A DNA stretch of 64,000 nt, taken from NCBI GenBank assembly GCA_016801845.1, contig CM028922.1, positions 5,759,501 to 5,823,500 of the forward strand, written 5' to 3'. Shown piece by piece: positions 60,274-64,000 of this stretch. Origin of the DNA: Polydactylus sextarius. Taxonomy: Eukaryota; Chordata; Actinopteri; Polynemidae. A model generated the notes under the pieces. It had not been told where the DNA came from, searched no databases, and was given only the letters and a program-made list of their open reading frames with translations. Each line of letters begins with the position of its first letter. Position 1 is the first letter of the stretch. The position numbers and the translations under genes are program-made.

Positions 60274-63200
60274 GCCTCTTTGTGTGCATGTGCATGTGTG
60301 TGTGTGTGTGTGTGTGTCATTAGCAAGATAGATTTTGAATTAATAACTCAGTGTGTGTGTATGTGTGCAGGCGCATATGTCAGTCTGCAAGAACCAAGTA
60401 ATGACAGACCAGCAACAACAGGCACAAAAGGGCCTCAGGCAGGGAAGGAAAGGAGCAGCTGGTGTGGTGGAAGTTGAAGTATAAACACTATGAATGAGAT
60501 TTAAATAGTAAGAAAGAGCCAGATTCCAGACATCGGATGATAGTTTGTTCCACAAAAAAACTTGATGAATTAGAAGATGGACGTTACAATCTACTTTAGA
60601 GAGCAGCGGTAGGGAGTGAGTAAGGCTGCAGTGACCTGATGATGGTTTCTGATTCATTTAAGTGCTCAGGCTTCCATATCAGAATAAACTGTATATAAAT
60701 CACCGTGGAGAGGGGATGTGTGGTGAAAAGTGCATTGCGGTAATCAACTCAGAAGCAAACAATTGCTTTAATAAAGTTTTCTAGGTCAACAAAGGGAGGA
60801 AATATCCTTTTCTTGAAGACACAGCTATCTCTGGCGAAATGTTTGGGATATTGACGTGATGTGACAGAGGAGTCTGGATCAAAGAGGTTTGAGCAGCCTT
60901 CCTGTGGGGTAAATCTGCAACTACTGACAATGAAACGAATGGAAAGAAATGCTCATTTCAGAGCTAAAATGAGCATCTCGGCTCACCAGCACTGAAGGGG
61001 AGGAATGCTGCTGCTTTACAGCCGTTTGTAATGTGCATAACAGAAGATTCAAGCTTCAAGTAAAGACTGGATATTACTACTTGTGTTTCTGTATCACAAT
61101 ATAAGAATTTACAGTCAACACTGACCAAAAGTATGTAGGACAATTCAGCGCTTAAGCATTTACCAGGTTTATTGTGAACAGGGGCCATTAACGCACAGCT
61201 ACCAATTTAACCCAGGCTGCTATAAAACTCACTAAATGAAACCTGCTGTGATGAGGAATGCACCGTTGCAATACATTGCTTGTGACTAAATGATTACATT
61301 ATTTAGCATCAAGGAAAGTTTGTACAAGCAAGAGGTGAAAAAGCTCTGTTTATGAATTAAATAATTTACAAAGGATCACAGTAAAAAGGTGCCGGAGGCT
61401 GGAGGAAGGGAGGAATGAATATGATACTCTCATGCAGAGTTACAGTATGGTTTCTAATTTATAAACGGCTACTGGGAGCTTACTGCAAGGGAAATGAAAA
61501 TGCTTTTGTTATGCATTGAAATATGGTAATGATTTCTATGCATTTCTGTCATCTCATAAAAAAAGGTTTAAAATGAGAAGACTGAAGGGGGCGACATGTT
61601 TTAATGTTGGGCTATTTCAATGACTGACACTCCCCTGGGTCTTATGAGTCCTAAATATACCAATAAGGCGGATGAATATAGTGTAAGTTGAGCAGTTTTA
61701 TGTTTCTCAAAATCCTATTTCACATCTTGAGTCTAAGATCAGCTTGGATCAGCTTGTTTGATGTAGCCAAAGGCATTAAAAATAAGAGAAAAAACAGCAT
61801 TTAGTTTAAAAGTAAGAAAATCTAATCCATTAACATGATTAAACGTAACATCAGTCAAGGTTCATGAAAATGCTTGAGCTGTGTTTCTTTTCAAGTATTC
61901 CTTTTACGCCGATTGAATTACAAAAAAAAAAAAAAAAAAAAAAGAAGTCTCAGACACATGAAAGGTTTTTGGCAACATACATCTAACCCTGCAGAACGTG
62001 GTGCCATTAATTTTGTGGCTGCTTAACAAAGACACAAATGCTGAAGAGCAGGAAGAACACAGTAAAGAAAAAATGCAACAACGCACTGAGGCAGGCTCAT
62101 AAAACTGTCCGAGCGTTGGAACGTCTCGGGGGGGAAAGCTGACAATCAATATTCATCCACTGAACACTGTCAGGAGTTCTTAGATCTAATCAAAATGTAT
62201 ACTGAACTATTAATATGGCTTGAGAGGAAGATCAGGCTACCACTATGGTCTACAGAGCAGAAACCTCAACTGACAGTTATGCAATTACCACAGTTATAGT
62301 TATAGATCCAACATGAGTCTTTTCTATGTGAAAATAAATGAACCTGTTAAAGCCATACAACATTTTCATCATATAAAGATCAATTAATTGACTAATTACT
62401 CTGCAGAGGGACTGAAATTTAATACCTCTCTTTCTTATACAAGCACATTGTTATTGAATTAGCTACAACACCAATGTGTAACACCTTATAAACACTTGCA
62501 CTTTTACATTCAAGCAGAAATATAAAATGTAATGTCACATACATGGACAACACTTAAATATCAGTTAAAGAAAAAAGAGAGGGGAGAAAAAAAAAGTGTT
62601 TCCACATTACCTGTATCTCTCTCGCATGGTATATGATAATCAGCCCCAGGAGAATGATTGTAGAAAGGCTTATCAGGCATTTTAGAGCTAATGAATACAG
62701 GGACTCCTGGAAAAGAGCAACAACACTAAAGCCAAACACAACACAACACAGCACCATGACATAAAAACACATTCTTACATGTTAAAGCATTTGTTGTGAG
62801 ACAAAGAAAAAAAAAATCTGCAGAGATGAAAAAGGCTGGATAAAAATTCAGCTACTGCAACAAATGCTGACATGATATCTCACACTATGGGGTTCCCCTT
62901 CATGGTTGGACAGCAGTGGGCCTTTTTGGCCTGTATGTGCCTGTAAAATGTGCCTACATGGGATACTTTTACAATGAGCTCAGACTTGTACTGTTAAAGG
63001 TACTGGCTGTCTTTAAAAAAAAAATAGAAAAGGAAAAAAGAAAAAAAAACTTCTGACAGAAGTTGTTAAATGCCTCAGTCACATGTCAGTAAATTAACTC
63101 AGGTCTAGACTGGAGTCTCTGAGTAAATACGCACCTTTCCATAGGCTCCCCATGAGAGTTCAGTCTCTATAACCATAACAACGATCCCAAACATCCCAAA

Positions 63201-63590
63201 GATTAAAGCATAGTCGCTGAGCCGCTTCCTCTTCTCAAACAGGGCCCTCCTGTGCCCGAGCTTTTCCCCAATGTTCTGGTTCTTCTTTTTACCCGATTTA
63301 CCGCCGCTGTGGCTGCAGCCTCCCCCTCCGTCTCCCGATGCGTAAGGCATCAGGGTGGTTGAATTATTCTCCGGTTTAGATACTAGAGTGTCCGACGCAT
63401 CTGCGGCTGAGATGGGCTGTAAAGGCTGGGACTCGGAATCAAACTCGTGTATGTTTCTGCGGGACGAGCTCAAGTTGCTCAGCGGCCGCATTACGCCGCC
63501 GTTGTATCTGCAGCTGCTCATGGCTATTTCATTGTAGGAGTTACTGTCTTTGTGGCTGCTGCCCAGGCTGCCCCGCTGCCGATCGCGGCA

Positions 63591-63623
<33 letters not shown>

Positions 63624-63959
63624 AAGCTGCTGAAGCTGCTGCTGCTGCTGTTGATGGTGAGGATGATGATGTCTGGATGAACTACCATGACTAGAGGGTG
63701 TGAACTCGCAAACGCTGTACTGGCAACCTTGCCTCGAAGACGTTTCCGAAGGTGTCCTTAAAGTTCCCACAGTGGTCGGCGACGTCCCGCGAAAGACGAG
63801 GCTTTTTCTCGCATCACAGGTGCAGTTATTGCAGGTGCAGCATTGGTCGTGCTGCTTGCCGAGCCGATCCTCCCGACCGCAGTAGTGCTGGTACTTACAG
63901 TGCTGGAACTGCTGCTGCTCTGGAAAGAAATCGTTCTGCAGCTGCAAAGGGGTTTCCAT
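42215..63959 (-). CDS. kcnn2: Small-conductance Ca2+-activated K+ channel SK2, 5' end uncertain
   Basis: Voltage-independent potassium channel gated by calmodulin. Eight exons: 63135-63959, 62611-62706, 51407-51825, 50948-51089, 50657-50767, 50441-50568, 45272-45341, 42215-42490, giving 688 aa from the METPLQ start. The frame is open to the window edge (another ATG at 63998), so the N-terminus may extend further. It shows a Cys-rich and polyGln N-terminal extension (polyQ about 103-122) and the short-SK2-like start MSSCRYNGGVMRPLSN at residue 147 (ATG at 63521). S1 is at about 248-270 and S2 in exon 2. S3-S5 are in the 419-nt exon. The pore filter TIGYGDMVP spans about 471-479. Constitutive calmodulin-binding exons ([33 protein letters not shown]) and a coiled coil follow, and the C-terminus is SSTAPPTSSESS. 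This N-terminus and C-terminus point to KCNN2 rather than KCNN1 or KCNN3. Confidence 0.95.
44517..44530 (-). promoter_or_regulatory. CTCF-like motif in the last kcnn2 intron
   Basis: On the minus strand CCATAAGAGGGCAG matches 12 of 14 positions of the CTCF core. It lies in the intron between the exons at 45272 and 42490, and faces the perfect motif at 35188. Confidence 0.3.
46930..46962. repeat. (TA)16 microsatellite in a kcnn2 intron
   Basis: An uninterrupted TA/AT run of about 33 bases in the 5.1-kb intron between the kcnn2 exons at 50441 and 45341. Confidence 0.9.
49801..49895. repeat. GA-rich simple repeat
   Basis: About 95 bases of nearly pure purine, mostly GA dinucleotides with AAAG interruptions, within a kcnn2 intron. 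A smaller GGA-rich tract lies at about 45537-45585. Confidence 0.85.
53002..53043. repeat. Intronic (CTG)n/(CAG)n repeat
   Basis: Three CTG, one TTG and then about ten more CTG triplets, within kcnn2 intron 2. On the kcnn2 transcript strand it reads CAG. It generates a polyLeu open frame on the + strand that I regard as non-coding. Confidence 0.9.
56495..56690 (+). repeat. Degenerate teleost interspersed repeat
   Basis: The phrases gcaccagaggaagagtctgg, ggggaacatgaatatctgca and caaatttcacggcaaatcatcca-like wording match, with substitutions, a dispersed repeat I recall from many perciform fish loci (a block around 'gaccatgaatgtctgtac' and 'tttcatggcaatccatcc'). It explains the 89-codon open frame here. 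The family name is not known to me. Confidence 0.45.
60210..60271. repeat. (CA)31 microsatellite
   Basis: Sixty-two bases of uninterrupted CA dinucleotide in kcnn2 intron 2. Confidence 0.95.
60281..60317. repeat. Interrupted (TG)n microsatellite
   Basis: TG repeats with two CA interruptions begin about 10 bases after the CA tract, making an inverted pair with it. Confidence 0.9.
63593..63653 (-). repeat. kcnn2: Coding CAG/CTG repeat encoding polyGln in kcnn2 exon 1
   Basis: CTG triplets with two AAG-type interruptions (giving Leu in the coding strand) encode a glutamine tract at about residues 103-122 of the long channel form. A second small Gln cluster follows the METPLQ start. Length polymorphism is likely. 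Confidence 0.9.
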
Positions 63960-64000
63960 GTCAGTGCTGCTGTTTAAAGCAGCAGTCGGGTACCACACAG

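Larger units (their letters stand above)
51826..62610 (-). other. kcnn2: Kcnn2 intron 2 (10.8 kb) with repeats and candidate enhancers
   Basis: The intron lies between the S2 exon and the S3-S5 exon and joins them at phase 0. It contains a CTG repeat (53002-53043), a degenerate interspersed repeat (about 56495-56690), a long CA/TG inverted microsatellite pair (60210-60317), and AT-rich blocks with homeodomain and octamer-type motifs (57280-57440, 61240-61570). I found no nested coding gene. Confidence 0.7.

Noticed and set aside
1..64000. CRISPR arrays, bacterial operons, tRNA or rRNA genes
   Set aside because: The window is vertebrate genomic DNA. No direct-repeat array with spacers and no cloverleaf or rRNA sequence was seen.

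Overview
This is eukaryotic DNA, most likely from a ray-finned (teleost) fish: AT-rich, with long A/T runs, CA/TA and CAG/CTG microsatellites, short GT-AG introns, and proteins closest in my memory to fish and human orthologues. The genes below were assembled by hand from splice signals, frame continuity and remembered family sequences. No alignment or database search was possible.

Layout. 1-2380: no recognised gene, possibly the 3' flank of an unseen neighbour. 2386-5610 (+): a TATA-driven gene of 13 small exons encoding a short, very acidic secreted protein I cannot name. It has a furin-type site isolated in a 15-nt microexon, and an in-frame TGA followed by an open polyGln tail. 5770-17760 (-): slc20a1 (PiT-1 sodium-phosphate cotransporter), tail-to-tail with the acidic gene. 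17800-21300: intergenic. 21764-25870 (+): stard7 (START-domain lipid transfer protein), divergent from slc20a1. 25900-32250: gene-poor, with a CA/TA repeat, a retroposon tail, a CpG-rich patch, blocks resembling conserved non-coding elements and a possible small + strand terminal exon. 32250-38836 (-): drg1 (DRG-family GTPase), with a CTCF-like site and a decayed hAT/ZBED fragment in its introns. 40400-64000 (-): kcnn2 (SK2 calcium-activated potassium channel), 5' end at or just beyond the window edge, with a 10.8-kb intron holding repeats and candidate enhancers.

Every exon junction given for slc20a1, stard7, drg1, kcnn2 and the acidic gene keeps frame, and the four known proteins come out at plausible family lengths (718, 405, 366 and at least 688 aa). 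The genes do not form one pathway. The only suggestive pairing is the acidic, potentially phosphorylated secreted protein beside a phosphate importer used in mineralising tissues, and that link is inference. The acidic micro-exon gene is the best candidate for something undescribed.
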